Below are positions 1-10,576 of a stretch of DNA of 64,000 nucleotides, piece after piece. The position numbers and the translations under genes are program-made. Each line of letters opens with the position of its first letter. Position 1 is the first letter of the stretch. The DNA is from Nilaparvata lugens (Eukaryota; Arthropoda; Insecta; Hemiptera; Delphacidae), in assembly GCF_014356525.2 (NCBI RefSeq), contig NC_052516.1, forward strand, positions 31,750,172 to 31,814,171, given 5' to 3'. Under the pieces are notes generated by a model. The model made no database searches, had not been told where the DNA came from, and worked only from the letters and a program-made list of their open reading frames with translations.

Positions 1-737
1 TAGGTCCCCTGAGTCCAAAAAACTGGTTTTTGGGTATTGGTCTGTATGAGTAATGAGTATGTCTGTATGACAGAGAGGTCTGTATGAGTATGTGCGTCTG
101 TGTACACGATATCTCATCTCCCAATTAAAGGAATGACTTGAAATTTGGAGCTTAAGGTCCTTCCCCTATAAGGATCCGACACGAACAATTTCGATCAAAT
201 GCAATTCAAGATGGCGGCTAGAATCGCGAAAATGTTGTCAAAAACAGGGTTTTTCGTGATTTTCTCGGAAACGGCTCCAACGATTTTGATCAAATTCATA
301 CCTAAAATAGTCATCGATAAGCTCTATCAACTGCCACAAGTCCCATATCTGTAAAAATTTCAGGAGCTCCGCCCCATCAATGCAGATAGATTCCCAATTA
401 TCAGGCTCCAGATACAATTGAAACAAAAAAAATCAAGTGGAGTAGATTGAGCATGAAAATCTCTACAATTAATGTTCAGTAACATTTTCACCTAAAATTG
501 AAAATAAGCTTTAAATTCGAGAAAATGTGATTATTCAACTGCAAATTATTGTTGATTCTATTAAATTCACTATGAAGAGATAGCAGACCTCATGTGTGTC
601 TCCAGCGTTATTACCCTGTCACCAGCTGGCTCAAATCTTTGAATAGTAGACTTGAGATGCGCGGGAACACTAGCGTCAGGTGATCAATTTTCATAACGGC
701 AAGGAAAGTTGTGTGAGTGCGCCACACCAGATTTTTT
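1..737 (+). repeat. Dispersed repeat family A, copy 1 (5' end cut by window)
   Basis: This is the first of four copies of a ~0.8 kb interspersed repeat; the others are at 17706-18512, 31531-32668 and 43695-44220 (reversed). Shared landmarks in order are a 'gagtccaaaaa' block, a short TG-rich stretch, 'acacgatatctcatctccc', 'caagatggcggct', and a right end reading 'gtgtgagtgcgccacacca'. It has no long ORF, so it looks non-autonomous. The class is not recognised. Confidence 0.8.
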
Positions 738-1188
738 ATTTTTTGGAATCAATATTGGTACGAATTTTGTTTTTTATGATCAGAATGGAGATTTTTGAAT
801 CAAATATTGGTACTTTTACCTTTTTCTTTATTTTTTATTTTTTTTTTCAATTTATTAAAAACACACAAAACAAGACAAAACAAAATTACAAAGATTTACT
901 AAACAAATAAAACACAATAAAATGTTACAAATATAAAAACCATGGGCTTAGTGTTTGGGTGTGTTGGAGAAGAGAAAAAAGAGAGGAAGATACCTAGCCA
1001 ACTATGGTTTCCCATGTAATAGGCAGGCAAAGAAGAGAAGAGAAGTAATGAGGAAAAAAGGAAGGGAGAAATGGGGGGAAGGAAGAAAACAGAGGAATAG
1101 GTACCAAAATAAAGGTAAGCGAGTCCACTGAAAAATGAAAAAACTAATGAAAAAAAAAAATAAAAAATGCTGGAGCAGAAATCTCGAG

Positions 1189-1983
1189 TCATATATCTAA
1201 ATGGAAGAAGAAATTACTGTATGTCCAGTTTTTTATATCCAGTTTAATTTTTCCGCTGACCTTATTGTCCATGAGAAAGTGATTCGGAATGAGGTTTATT
1301 ATTTTAGTACCTATGTAAATTAATTGCCTCCTTATACATTCAATATTAGTGTTATAGGTTACATATTTGTTAGCAGTGGCCCTTAGATTATAATAATTAA
1401 GAGTAGAGTTTATTGTGAGAGGAAAATCGGATCTATATTTTATTAAGTACTCAATTACGGTTTTTATGTATAATTGACGTATAGTCATGACCTCAAAATC
1501 ACTAAAAACCATATCCGTTGGATAGAGCCTGGGTTTGTTTAATATAGTTTTAATTATCAGTTTTTGTGCTACAAATAATTCAGCAATATGACAGTTGAAA
1601 CAGCCTCCCCAAACAACTATGCCATACTGCAGAATTGACTTGACAAGAGCATGATACATCATTTTCAGGTGGTTCTTATTAAGAATTCTGTTAACTTGGT
1701 AAAATTTAAAGGATAAATATCTAATTTTTCTACATATGTATTTAATATGAACATCCCATTTAAGGTTTTCATCAATTATAATTCCCAAATACTTAGTATT
1801 ATTGACTTTTTTAATGGTGGGACAATCACAATTACCCAAGTTTAAATTGCACTGAGAATGGAGTCTCAAATCTTGATTCTCGTTAGGCTGCCCTACTCTA
1901 TTTGCAGAGAAAGTAATGTAATTAGTTTTTTCAATATTTAAACTTAAGGTATTCTTATCTAACCACTTCTTAATTAAAAGCAT
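1189..1983 (-). pseudogene. LINE ORF2 fragment: C-terminal reverse transcriptase region
   Basis: A 264-codon open frame matches the part of LINE reverse transcriptase that follows the catalytic box. It contains 'LNIEKTNYITFS', then 'YLGIIIDENLKWDVHI', then 'YHALVKSILQYGIVVWGG', which is the usual order in Jockey/CR1-type elements. The fingers/palm region and the Y/FADD residues that should precede it are missing. The methionine at its start is therefore a product of the deletion joint, not a real start. It ends in a stop just before the element's 3' UTR. Confidence 0.8.
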
Positions 1984-1984
1984 A

Positions 1985-3067
1985 TTATTTTAAGATATTG
2001 TTATTAGGATCTCTTCTGAGTCTAGAATGCATTTTGTCCCGCGTGATTATTGATCTTATGATGCCTTCAGATATCCAGGGCTTCAGGGGACGAAGTCTGT
2101 TAGGTATCACTTTTACCTTCTTGCATTGATTGATGAGACTGGTCAAACGATCGACAAATTTATCCATAATAGTGTCAATGCTTCCATTCACGGTATAGAT
2201 TTCTCCCCAATCTTCATTCCTTATGCGTTCCAATAGTGCATGATAGTTGGTTCTAGTTAATGTGTTTATCAATACGTTTCTATTATCCTTATTGATAGGG
2301 ACCTTCACCAAGTTCAGTACAACCGCGTAGTGGTCAGTTATGGTTGTCCTAAATATAACTCCTTTAGTGAACATAGAATGGTTGCCTGAATTTTTATAAA
2401 AAATGTGGTCAATGCAAGAATTTGTGTGGTTGTTACTCGGTATCACCATTTATGTAAGACTTATAGCCATTACTATTGAAAATATGCAGATAATCTTGAA
2501 CAGGAACACTAGTTGAATGTGTATTTATATTCATGTCTCCCGCCACACATACATTTATTCCATTAGGAATTTTACTGATTTCATTACTCAGACTATTAAG
2601 AAAATATCAATATTTTGATTACTTGGTGATCTATAAACCCCAATCACCTTCACAATAAAATCATCAATTCTTAAGTCAGCACTAACTACATTGGCATCAG
2701 AGATATCGAGTGAAACTTCATTGAATCCTATGCAATCTTTTATGTACATGCATAATCCATCACATTTATTTTGTTTAGTGTACTTATTTATTGCCGTATA
2801 TCCAGGAATGTTGAAAATGAACGGCATATCTGCAGTCAACCAGGTCTCAGTTAATATTATAATGTGAATATCAGTTTTCAATTCATTGAGGCAGCAAATA
2901 AACTGATCGAAATTAGCATTCAAACTACGTATATTCATAGACATAATATTGAAACACTCAGCATCTTTATTTCTGTCCTCGTGAAAGTGATAGTTCAAAT
3001 AATCGTCGATTACATCTGTTTCATTTTCTGTTTCCAAAATATTAAGAACCTCTTCAGTGTCACTCAT
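1985..3067 (-). pseudogene. LINE ORF2 fragment: apurinic-type endonuclease domain
   Basis: This region encodes an exonuclease/endonuclease/phosphatase-fold domain, which nicks target DNA during target-primed reverse transcription. Motifs appear in family order over three frames: 'MNIRSL', 'LTETWL', 'VIGVYRSPS' (3067-2588), 'AGDMNIN' (~2535), then 'CIDHIFYKN' and 'TDHYAV' (2449-1985). The linker 'LKPWISEGI' follows. Frameshifts lie near 2588-2600 and near 2450-2456. The first ATG overlaps the end of the helicase ORF by 8 bases. The frame stops at about 1985, where the RT core should begin. Confidence 0.85.
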
Positions 3068-4228
3068 AACTTATATCATCAGGTCCACTTCTCCTTTCCT
3101 TGTTCCATTCAACAAGCCCCTCACTATCTATGAATTTAAGTTTTTTAATTAGTTTGTCCACAGCATCATCTACCAGACTGGTTGTTAAATACCTGAAAGT
3201 TTCAGTGTGTCTAGACAAGGCAACAATCGCATGGGGCATGCTGTTATAGATTTCATTCTCCTTGTACTTAATTCTGATTAGAATAACATTTTTATGAGTT
3301 AGCCCTTGTGCTTCGTGGATTGTGTGAAGTGCAACATCCTCTCTCCACTTTATAGTATCACCCACCATAAGTTTTTCTTCTTGGGTGAATGTTAATATCA
3401 AAGTGTCGGGTTGTATCAGATGGTATTCCCCATTTCTGTAAGTAGGCAGAATTGAGATAGCTCTTTCATTAAGTGTCGTAATATTTTCATAGACAGTGGA
3501 AAGGACAAAACAAACATCGATAGGACATCTACGAGTTACCGTTTGTTTTGTAAAAGGTTCGCAGAATTCTGAAATTTTATGCCATCTTGTGGCATAATTA
3601 CTTCTCTCAATGTAGGGTATTTGGTTTGCGTCACCAACTACAATTATTTCTGAGGCCCTACTCAAGTTAGCAATAAAACCGATGTAACCCGCATGCATAA
3701 GTAGAGCTTCATCAATAAAAACTCTATTGTATGTTTTATTCTGATTATGATTTATTATATATGAGCCAACTGTCCTGTAATCAAGCTTAAGACGATTACA
3801 ATGTTTTCGACCATACCTTTCAATGACAGTTTCACGGATTGCTTTAATACCTGCCCGTGTTTGAGTGAGTACTAGATCCTTGCCAGGCTCATGATGCGAG
3901 ACTGTAAGATTTACCACAGCCGGGAACACCGTCACACCACTTTATTTTAGGAAGTTTACACTCATGAAGAGTTATTCTATTTATAGTTTTTATTAATTCG
4001 CTATTCAGCATAAGTGTAGTAGGTATTACGTGTGACTAAAACATATCGTTCTTTAGTAGAGAATTTTAAAGTATCCTCTTGAAATTCTACGTAACTTCCA
4101 CCCTGCTCCAAGCAATATCCCATTCGGTATTTAGAGTTTGTTTTGAATAGGAATCTTTTCAAATTATTATCATAGATGTTCATATTGTTATTCAGGACGC
4201 TTATTAGTTCATCACCTGATATTGACAT
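3060..4228 (-). pseudogene. Endogenous RNA-virus-like superfamily 1 helicase
   Basis: The region carries the motifs of the Viral_helicase1 family (alphavirus-like superfamily; closest in style to virga-like and negev-like viruses). A Walker A box 'GVPGCGKS' lies at 3930-3907. The main 291-codon ORF (3935-3060) then shows motif II 'FIDEALLMHAG', motif III 'VVGDANQIPYI', motif IV 'RRCPIDVC', motif V 'TIHEAQGLTHKNV' and motif VI 'VALSRH'. The Walker A box is in a different frame from the main ORF, with a stop at 3891-3889. A 75-codon ORF upstream (4228-4001) ends in a second break. It is therefore a broken copy with no sign of polymerase or methyltransferase. It sits between ORF1 and ORF2 of a LINE. 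Assignment to a helicase is firm; the virus group is an inference. Confidence 0.85.
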
Positions 4229-4535
4229 GTTCTATGCGTGATCCTAAGAAGAATATTTTTATATATTTTAGCATTTTCGTTATCAGTGTTTTGAATATAA
4301 ACATGAGGCAATTTAAACATGAGGGCTTTTTGTCTCTATTAGGGCACTCTTTAACATCATGTCCTGTAGTGGAACAGTGAGCACAGGTGTTTTGTGCTTG
4401 AGTGCAATGCTTACTGATATGTCCAATTTTTTGGCACTTGAAGCAACGAGAGACGGCAACATAGTCTCCAACTCGGCACACCCTCCAATCATTGAATTAT
4501 TGAATAGAGATGATGGAATAGGACTTCTTTACTTC
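4229..4535 (-). pseudogene. LINE ORF1 (gag-like) remnant with CCHC zinc knuckles
   Basis: In the frame running through about 4510-4212, the peptide begins like the pre-knuckle region of LINE ORF1 proteins ('RVGDYVAVSRC'). It then shows two clear CX2CX4HX4C knuckles: 'CFKCQKIGHISKHC' and 'CAHCSTTGHDVKEC'. A third begins as 'SCLNC' and is not completed in frame. Such proteins bind element RNA. The N-terminal part is not visible upstream. The downstream end runs into the viral helicase segment near 4228. Confidence 0.75.
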
Positions 4536-4903
4536 CATTAGGAAATAGTTTACAGTACTTCCATTGAAGTATCTTTATAGGATAGAGAGACTTCGCCTAA
4601 TTCATGAAATTTTCACAGTAGTGTCAGCTCGTACTTTACAGCGTACTTTACGGTGTAAATTATGTGTATAGCCCACTACTGTTTCAACCCATATTTACTT
4701 ACAGCTATGACTTATAATTATCAATATAGTTTTGGACTTATTACTAATCGACAAGAGACCTATATAAAACCACTTTCCATGATAATTTAAAATTAGAATG
4801 CTATTCATTTAATCACTTACTTACCATGATCAATGAAAAATAATATCATTTTTACACAAAAACTAATTTCTACCATTGAAAAACAATATAATAAATAACT
4901 CAC

Positions 4904-5301
4904 CATGTCCACCCCCATAATCCACCCCATGATGCAGCCCGCCGTAATCCGCCCCAGCCAGGGGCGGCAAATTATTCAGTGCCGTCCCTCCGTGATGGAG
5001 ATGCGTATGTATTGCCGGCACAGGAATATTGGCTCCTCCTCCCGAGGCACCCCAAGGCGGCAAATATTGGTCATAGGCCTGTTTCTGGGACGAACCAGAC
5101 TGTACAACGGTGTCCTTAGGATAGGAACCAGAGTGTACCGGGTAGTTGGTGTCCTTTGTATCGGAACCAGTCTGTACCGCGAAGCCGGTGATGTCTCCGC
5201 TCTCGAATAGCTGTACATTGGATGAGGAACCTGACTGTACCAGGTCTTCTTCTTGTGGACTTGTGGTGTGGTGTTTATAGATGTCTTCGAATATGGAGGA
5301 T
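4904..5301 (-). CDS. Internal exon of an unrecognised host gene (third visible exon)
   Basis: A 398-base open stretch lies between an acceptor (…ttctctcag before 5301) and a strong donor (GTGAGT immediately after 4904). The frame begins with one leftover base and ends with one, and it joins in phase to the exon at 7533-7745. The encoded ~132 residues contain loosely repeated 'VQSGS'-like units, then a Gly/His/Pro-rich tail with 'LPPWGASGGG', 'HTHLHHGG' and 'DYGGGHG'. It could be a secreted or structural protein. No domain is recognised, and the next downstream exon was not found. Confidence 0.5.
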
Positions 5302-5448
5302 CTGAGAGAAAACCATTCATCTGATTTATTTAAGGAGGGAATAGACGCTCAATATTATCGTACAAATAGTACCTGTACTTGAAAATCAGCCACGCAAATG
5401 TAGTAAATATGCCCTATGCCATAGACACTATGTGGTCTCATGTTGAAA
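5302..5448. other. Intron sequence without recognisable features
   Basis: This stretch lies upstream of the exon at 4904-5301 in the direction of transcription. It includes the acceptor polypyrimidine tract. Nothing else is evident. Confidence 0.4.
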
Positions 5449-5529
5449 GTAGGTAGGCCTACTATATTGTACAATAATATTAAGCATTTACGAGCCTCTA
5501 TAGGCTTTCATCAATGATATAGTATAGGC

Positions 5530-6127
5530 CTACTTCGCACCTAGAGCAGAAAATGAGATTTTTCCGGCTCGAAATCGGTTTTCAAGTCCGAGGCCGTAGG
5601 CCGAGGACTAGAAAAGATTGAGAGCCGGAAAAACATTTTTGCCCGTGGTGCGAACGCTATTTTTCGCCACACACAAAAATAAACAATATATATGAGAATA
5701 GTTGTTTACTAAGCACTTCCGAAAGCAGAAGTGGAAGGTGATAGCTCTAGCAAATCTGAGGTAATCTGAATATCAGGATATTGTCCAAGTATTTTTATTT
5801 TTTATTATGATTTGTCTAAATAACCTAAAAGATGATGTTCAATTATGTGGGAGGTTGAGTTATACTTTTTTATTCTTTCAAATGACAATAAGATGATATT
5901 ATTATGTATGTTTTAATTATTGAACAATGAACACAAATGATGGAAAGTTTTTTGATCAGCTGTTTTTTGATCACCTTTTTTAGTTCCATGTTAGCGGCTG
6001 GAAAGGGTACCTTTCCGGCCTAGGCCGGACGTGTTCTGACGTCAGACGAGAGTCGTCTGCAAACAATGTCTTTCAGATCTACGTAGGGACTGGAAAACAG
6101 CTGCTTTCTGTGCAGTGTGGCGAAAAA
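5530..6127. mobile_element. Non-autonomous DNA element family C, copy 1
   Basis: It starts 'ttcgcacctagagcagaaaa' and ends 'ctgtgcagtgtggcgaaaaa'. A second copy of nearly the same length lies at 25568-26172. Both copies share the left 140 bases, including 'gtccgaggccgtaggccgag', and the right 80 bases, including 'cagatctacgtagggactgg'. Their middles differ. The ends are imperfectly complementary (TTCGC…CAGAAA), as in MITEs. No transposase is encoded. Confidence 0.7.
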
Positions 6128-6865
6128 ACACAATCATAAAATAACTAGGAATTGGGAATGGAAAAACAGTCTTCTGCCAACATTGAAATGATATCTGTTG
6201 ATGGATAGCTTGAATTTTAAAAATTCAAGGAAAAATATTAGCCTATTCAATTTTGTAAAAAGTGGAATTCATAAAAGTTGAAAATGGGATTCATTTTTGT
6301 TTGTAGTGTTTGTAGAGATATATTCGTGAATTATAATCTAGGAAATAAAGAAAACTTTGCAATAATTTATTGATAGATGGCTTAAATTGTAGCTTGCCTT
6401 TCGTTTATGGTGATGAAACGTTTAGAAATGCATCAAGTAAATTTGATGAAAAACTATTGAATAATCTCTAATACTGGAAAATTTAGAAATTAATATTGGA
6501 CAAATTATGTAATTGAAAAATTTAATTGCTGTTATAATAATCAAAGAGTATGATAGTTCTCTTCAGATAAGGTACTACTGTTGCTGGTGACAATAAGCCC
6601 AGTGTTTCCAGTATGATAGTTTAGGCTACTGTGCCATCTTCAATAGACTTCTCAATAAAGACTTTTTGTCATGAAAAAAATTATTCATATAAGTAACTCA
6701 TATTACATAGAATGAGATGATGCTCTTCTTAGAGTAGAAACAAACCGGTACTGGCGGATGAACGGCAAAAGTAAAATCCAGCAGAGAAGGTATCAGTTGT
6801 GAGAGTGTTGAAAATAAGGCATAGGTAACTTATGTATTGCATAATAATTAATTCGTGTCAGAATA
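6128..6865. other. AT-rich non-coding sequence
   Basis: No ORF, tandem repeat or recognised element was seen. It lies within the large second intron of the minus-strand gene. Confidence 0.4.
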
Positions 6866-6889
6866 TTTATCCGGGCAAGATATTTATCT

Positions 6890-7058
6890 CGGGCCACTCC
6901 CGTGTTTCGGATGGACACGTTAAGCCGTCGGTCCCGGCTGCCTAAAAAGCAGTCGTTAGGTCATGTCAGAGGCCCTGAAATTGATCAGTTGCAACCTGAA
7001 AACTCTGACACCAGACCTGAGCCAGCCAGGTCACTCGATATTATTATTATTATTATTA
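6890..7058 (+). repeat. 3' end of a LINE-like element with (ATT)n tail
   Basis: A conserved block 'tgtttcggatggacacgtta' followed by 'ggtcccggctgcc' leads through ~100 bases to a perfect (ATT)n run at 7038-7058. Retroelements with short tandem tails end like this. A diverged copy of the same block is at 16480-16550. No reverse transcriptase is present here. Confidence 0.55.
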
Positions 7059-7532
7059 ATGTGTTAGAACGTAGAGTGAAACGGTGAAGGTGTATAGAAG
7101 GAAGCGGATAAATTTAGGTAGGCTTACATGAATTAGGTACTATATTAAAACACTCTCGGATTAGGTACCTTCTCTGATACATTCTACCTTCGCCGCTCCA
7201 CTATATGTTTTGATCTGAAGAAAACAGCTTTGAATAATAAAATATGTAAAGTTTTTAAGGTTTTCGTCGGAATTTTATCGAAGATGTTGGAGAAGGTACT
7301 AAAGTAAAGAAAATTTATAGGTAATATTTCTGGAGTAGGCCTATTCGAAATTAAAATGAGAAGTATAAAAATGAGAAAAACTTTAAAAAAATGTCTAGTT
7401 TAGAAGGTCTTCGTCAGGATTTTATTATAGATGCTGCAGAAGTGGTCTTCATACTGTAAAGTAAAGTATATTCATCATGTTTTGGAAGTATTTTAAATTA
7501 AATGAAAAGTATAAAAATGAGAGATATCTTAC

Positions 7533-7745
7533 TTAGCAAGCCACTTCTTGTAATTATCTGATCCTTCGTCATCCAGCAACTCATTCTGGTCGATTGGCGA
7601 ATTTTTTAGCATAATTCGACTTTGTGGGCGATTTGTTTTAGCTGCTATTCCCAATCTGTCAGATTTCACATTACTCTGATCATCAACCTCTGATAGAATT
7701 TCGTTGGCCAAATAGTTTCTGCAGAGGTATTTGTTGATCATTGAT
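7533..7745 (-). CDS. Internal exon of an unrecognised host gene (second visible exon)
   Basis: It is bounded by an acceptor (ttttcag, just above 7745) and a donor (AA|GTAAGA at 7533). At 213 bases it holds one leftover base, 70 codons and two leftover bases, matching the phases of the exons at 9194-9306 and 4904-5301. Reading through the donor gives an immediate TAA, so the apparent stop belongs to the intron. The peptide is hydrophilic, with one Cys and acidic stretches such as 'DQNELLDDEGSDN'. It matches no family that I recognise. Three phase-compatible exons argue for a real gene. Confidence 0.55.
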
Positions 7746-7819
7746 CTGAAAATTAAAATTCAGACTTGTTACTTACAATATATTGATATTTTGGTATTTT
7801 TCTATACAAAGAGTATAAG
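7746..7819. other. Intron segment
   Basis: This short non-coding stretch lies between the acceptor of the exon above and the MITE at 7820. Confidence 0.3.
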
Positions 7820-7900
7820 TGCCGGTTGCACGTACGTCGGTTGAATATTAATCGTGATTAATTCCACGAAAAAGTTTAACCAACTTTTGTGCAACCGGGT
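7820..7900. mobile_element. Short MITE family D, copy 1
   Basis: The ends are inverted copies of each other ('gccggttgca' and 'tgcaaccggg'). The centre 'aatcgtgattaattccacg' recurs in family members at 19540-19862, 24419-24556 and, partly, 28640-28825. The internal part is very short in this copy. Confidence 0.65.
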
Positions 7901-8514
7901 CTAAAAGAATTGATGAATTTTGAGCTCCATCACAAACTGAAATAATTATTGTTAATAAAAATAATAGACTGTTTAATAGAGTTCCAGACAGTATTAATTT
8001 ATTCTCATCAAATGAATTGATGAACTCTACCCTGATGAATTTTATTATCCTTAACTATGCAGGTGATTCATAAAGAATAGAATTTGCCACATCAGATAAA
8101 TCTTTATTGTTCTTATCACTCTCCATTCCACTTTAGTAATAAATAGTCCCCAAAAATTATTTTCATGTATCATGAAAATACACTGTATAGGCTATTCCAT
8201 ACTGTGTTCATACTGTAGAATCATATACATATGTTGAAATATATACGGCATTGATAAAATATGAATAATTATTAAAACACTTTTTTCTATGCATTTCACA
8301 CGACATGCAGTCAAATATTGCAGTCATCGCAGCTCGGAATGGATCGAGAAACCATCATTTTTAATATTTAAAATTCATCTTAGAATGCATGCATATGCCT
8401 ATAATCATGAATACACTTACTAAAAGCAATTAGCCTATCACTTATACTCGATTATAAAGTTGATAATTTGAGGTTTTAAAAACAAAAAATAACATATAGG
8501 TACTGATATTGATC
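7901..8514. other. AT-rich intronic sequence
   Basis: No gene, tandem array or inverted repeat was seen in this stretch. Confidence 0.35.
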
Positions 8515-8810
8515 ATATAGATACAATTTAGTTTATAAAATAGAATTATAGTACATATCCTTTGAAATAATAAAATATCGTAATAGATTAAGAATACAAA
8601 TATACAACTATAGTTTCAGTGTTCACACCATTTTCAGGTTTTAAAAATAAATTTCAAATAAAATGAAATAAATGAAATTTATTTTCAACTCCTGACGATG
8701 GTGTAAACACTGAAACTATAGTTGTTATAATTTGTATTCCTTATTATTACGGTATTTATTAATTTCAAAGGGTAGGTACTATAATTCTATTTTATAAATA
8801 GGTACATAAA
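8515..8810. mobile_element. Foldback element with ~135-base arms
   Basis: The left arm (about 8518-8655) and right arm (about 8672-8808) are near-complementary over their whole length. For example, 'caactatagtttcagtgtt' on the left pairs with 'aacactgaaactatagttg' on the right, and 'ataaaatagaattatagta' pairs with 'tactataattctattttat'. Only ~16-20 bases separate the arms. There is no ORF. A transcript through it would form a long hairpin. Confidence 0.8.
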
Positions 8811-9193
8811 AGAAAGCTCTAAGAATCACACACTTTTAAAAGATACACACTATAGATTCCTCAACACACAACTGCATCAATTAGAGAGGGTGAACAATAA
8901 TTATTATAAATACCTAGTTTGAAATTATAACAAAACCACAACTGTATACAACTGGAGCAAAGTATTTTTTCAGATTTACGTTGTTGAAATGGATTGGAAG
9001 TTGGGTATACTTGAAAACTCTCTCAAGTTACAGTACGGTATTCTATAGCCTAACTTATTTGTATTCAAATACAAACATTATATTCTAAAAGAACTATACT
9101 CTACTGTATATAGGAACAAATATTCAACTAGGACTCAAGAAAATATTTGTCCTCAATAATAAGAGTTTGAAATCTGAAAAACTGAAAACTCAC
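8811..9193. other. Intron sequence
   Basis: This AT-rich region precedes the donor of the exon at 9194. Nothing else is recognised. Confidence 0.35.
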
Positions 9194-9306
9194 CTATGAT
9201 AACTCATTGTACTCAACGCTGAATCCACATCTGCGTTTCTGTTGAATGTACCATTATCCACAAGGATACCATCTCCATCCACAAGGATACCATCTCCATC
9301 CCAAGG
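9194..9306 (-). CDS. First visible exon of the unrecognised host gene (5' limit unknown)
   Basis: The open frame ends at a canonical donor (AG|GTGAGT; last exon base 9194). With two leftover bases it joins in phase to the exon at 7533-7745. Upstream the frame is open to a stop at 9309-9307; a real acceptor or start within this stretch was not fixed. It contains a 21-base tandem duplication (about 9260-9300) encoding 'DGDGILV' twice. The peptide then reads 'NGTFNRNADVDSALSTMSYH'. The upper boundary is the open-frame limit, not a proven exon end. Confidence 0.4.
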
Positions 9307-9540
9307 TCAGACTCTAGCACTAGTGTGCTGGGCAGAAAATAAACATTCAAAAAGTCTTCAGCATCCAGCTCAGTTGAGTTGCTTGGGGTGCTTCCAAGTT
9401 TTTCAGTAATAAACTTAGAATAAGTATTTGAAGAATTGAGATGCCATGGTTGTTCTTAGAGAGGAACTTTTAGAACTTTACACTTGAGTTGAAAGATACA
9501 CGAATTAAAATATTAAACTACAACAAAGTTAAAAATATAT

Positions 9541-9640
9541 ATGATTCATGAATGGGACAGTTTTGGGCAAGAGCCTGTTGTGCCTTTCCTCATGTTAAGT
9601 ATTTGTACACAATGTAAATAAATAAATAATTAATTTAAGT
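9541..9640 (+). repeat. LINE-type 3' tail
   Basis: The segment 'gttttgggcaagagcctgt' is followed by an (AAAT)n tail. The closely similar 'gttttaggcaatagcctgt' with an (AAAT)n tail lies at 11578-11672. Such ends are usual for 5'-truncated LINE copies. Confidence 0.5.
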
Positions 9641-10484
9641 TAATGGTGATTGAGTGTGATATTTTTGTTTTCTATTCTGTTTTCAACCGTCAAAATTTAA
9701 AAATCTTAGTTTTCGTTGTTTTTGAGTGAAAATGGACTAAACTTAGTAAAGTGAAATCATAACCCTATTCTGGACTTTTAAAATGTTATCTAAATTTGGG
9801 AGAGAAATAGTACAAGGAGTATCCTTAGTTTTTCTCTCCCAATCAGTGCGTCTTTGTGAAAAAATAAATAAATAATTATTTAAGAAAGTTCTAAATTGGG
9901 GAGAAGATGAAATTCACGATTGTAATTATTATATAAGTTGAAAAAGTTAAAACTGAGAGAAGAAACACTGGGGTTATTGCAAATTCAAATAATTAAAAAA
10001 GTTCCAAAATTGGTAAAAGATAAAAAATACACGATTTATAATTATTATAACTGTTTGATAAAGTTAACACAATGGGAGAAGAAACACTGATTAACACTGT
10101 GGTTATTGCAAACTCAAATTTATATAATTTCAAAAGTTCCAAAATTTGGAAAATAACAAATGCACGATTTATAATTATTATATAACTTGAAAAGTTGAAA
10201 CATTGAGAGCAGAAACACTGATTAACACTGGGGTGATTGTAAATACAAATTCAAAATAATATATTATAAACTTCAACACCCAATCACGTTTACTGTAGGC
10301 CTACCTTTATGTCTTGAGCATAACACATTTGTTTCTACTACATACTCAATCTGAGCTTTCAGCAGAATGTGCCAGAAAGTAAAGGATAAAAACTATGTCA
10401 TCAATTATCTATGGAAGCATGGCTCTGTGTTAAAATTACATGCTTATGATTTTGTGATACAGTAATTATAACAGTTCCGTCGTC
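9641..10484. other. AT-rich sequence with diverged local repeats
   Basis: Three diverged copies of a ~120-base unit ('gagaagaaacactg…' followed by 'ttataattatta') occur at about 9900-10240. The block near 9785-9840 ('aaatttgggagagaaatag') recurs inverted at about 26425-26490. No gene was seen. Confidence 0.4.
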
Positions 10485-10544
10485 ACTTCTTCTCTTCTCT
10501 TCTCCAGCATCTTCTTTTTCTTCTTTTCTTCTTCTACTTACTTC

Positions 10545-10576
<32 letters not shown>

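Larger units (their letters stand above)
825..4560 (-). mobile_element. Degraded non-LTR retrotransposon containing a viral helicase segment
   Basis: Read on the minus strand the element runs: zinc-knuckle ORF1 remnant (about 4535-4229), RNA-virus-like helicase (4228-3060), endonuclease part of ORF2 (3067-1985), C-terminal part of reverse transcriptase (1983-1189), and a 3' UTR. It ends in an AATAAA-containing, A-rich tail near 825-860. The 5' end is not defined. The core of the reverse transcriptase, including the catalytic Y/FADD box, is absent, and several frameshifts are present, so it cannot move by itself. The AP-endonuclease-type ORF2 and CCHC ORF1 fit the Jockey/CR1-like LINE group; the exact clade is not assigned. 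Confidence 0.8.

Noticed and set aside
7529..7741. Complete 70-codon gene ending in TAA
   Set aside because: The stop lies inside a consensus splice donor (AA|GTAAGA), and the exon joins in phase with flanking exons, so it is better read as an internal exon.
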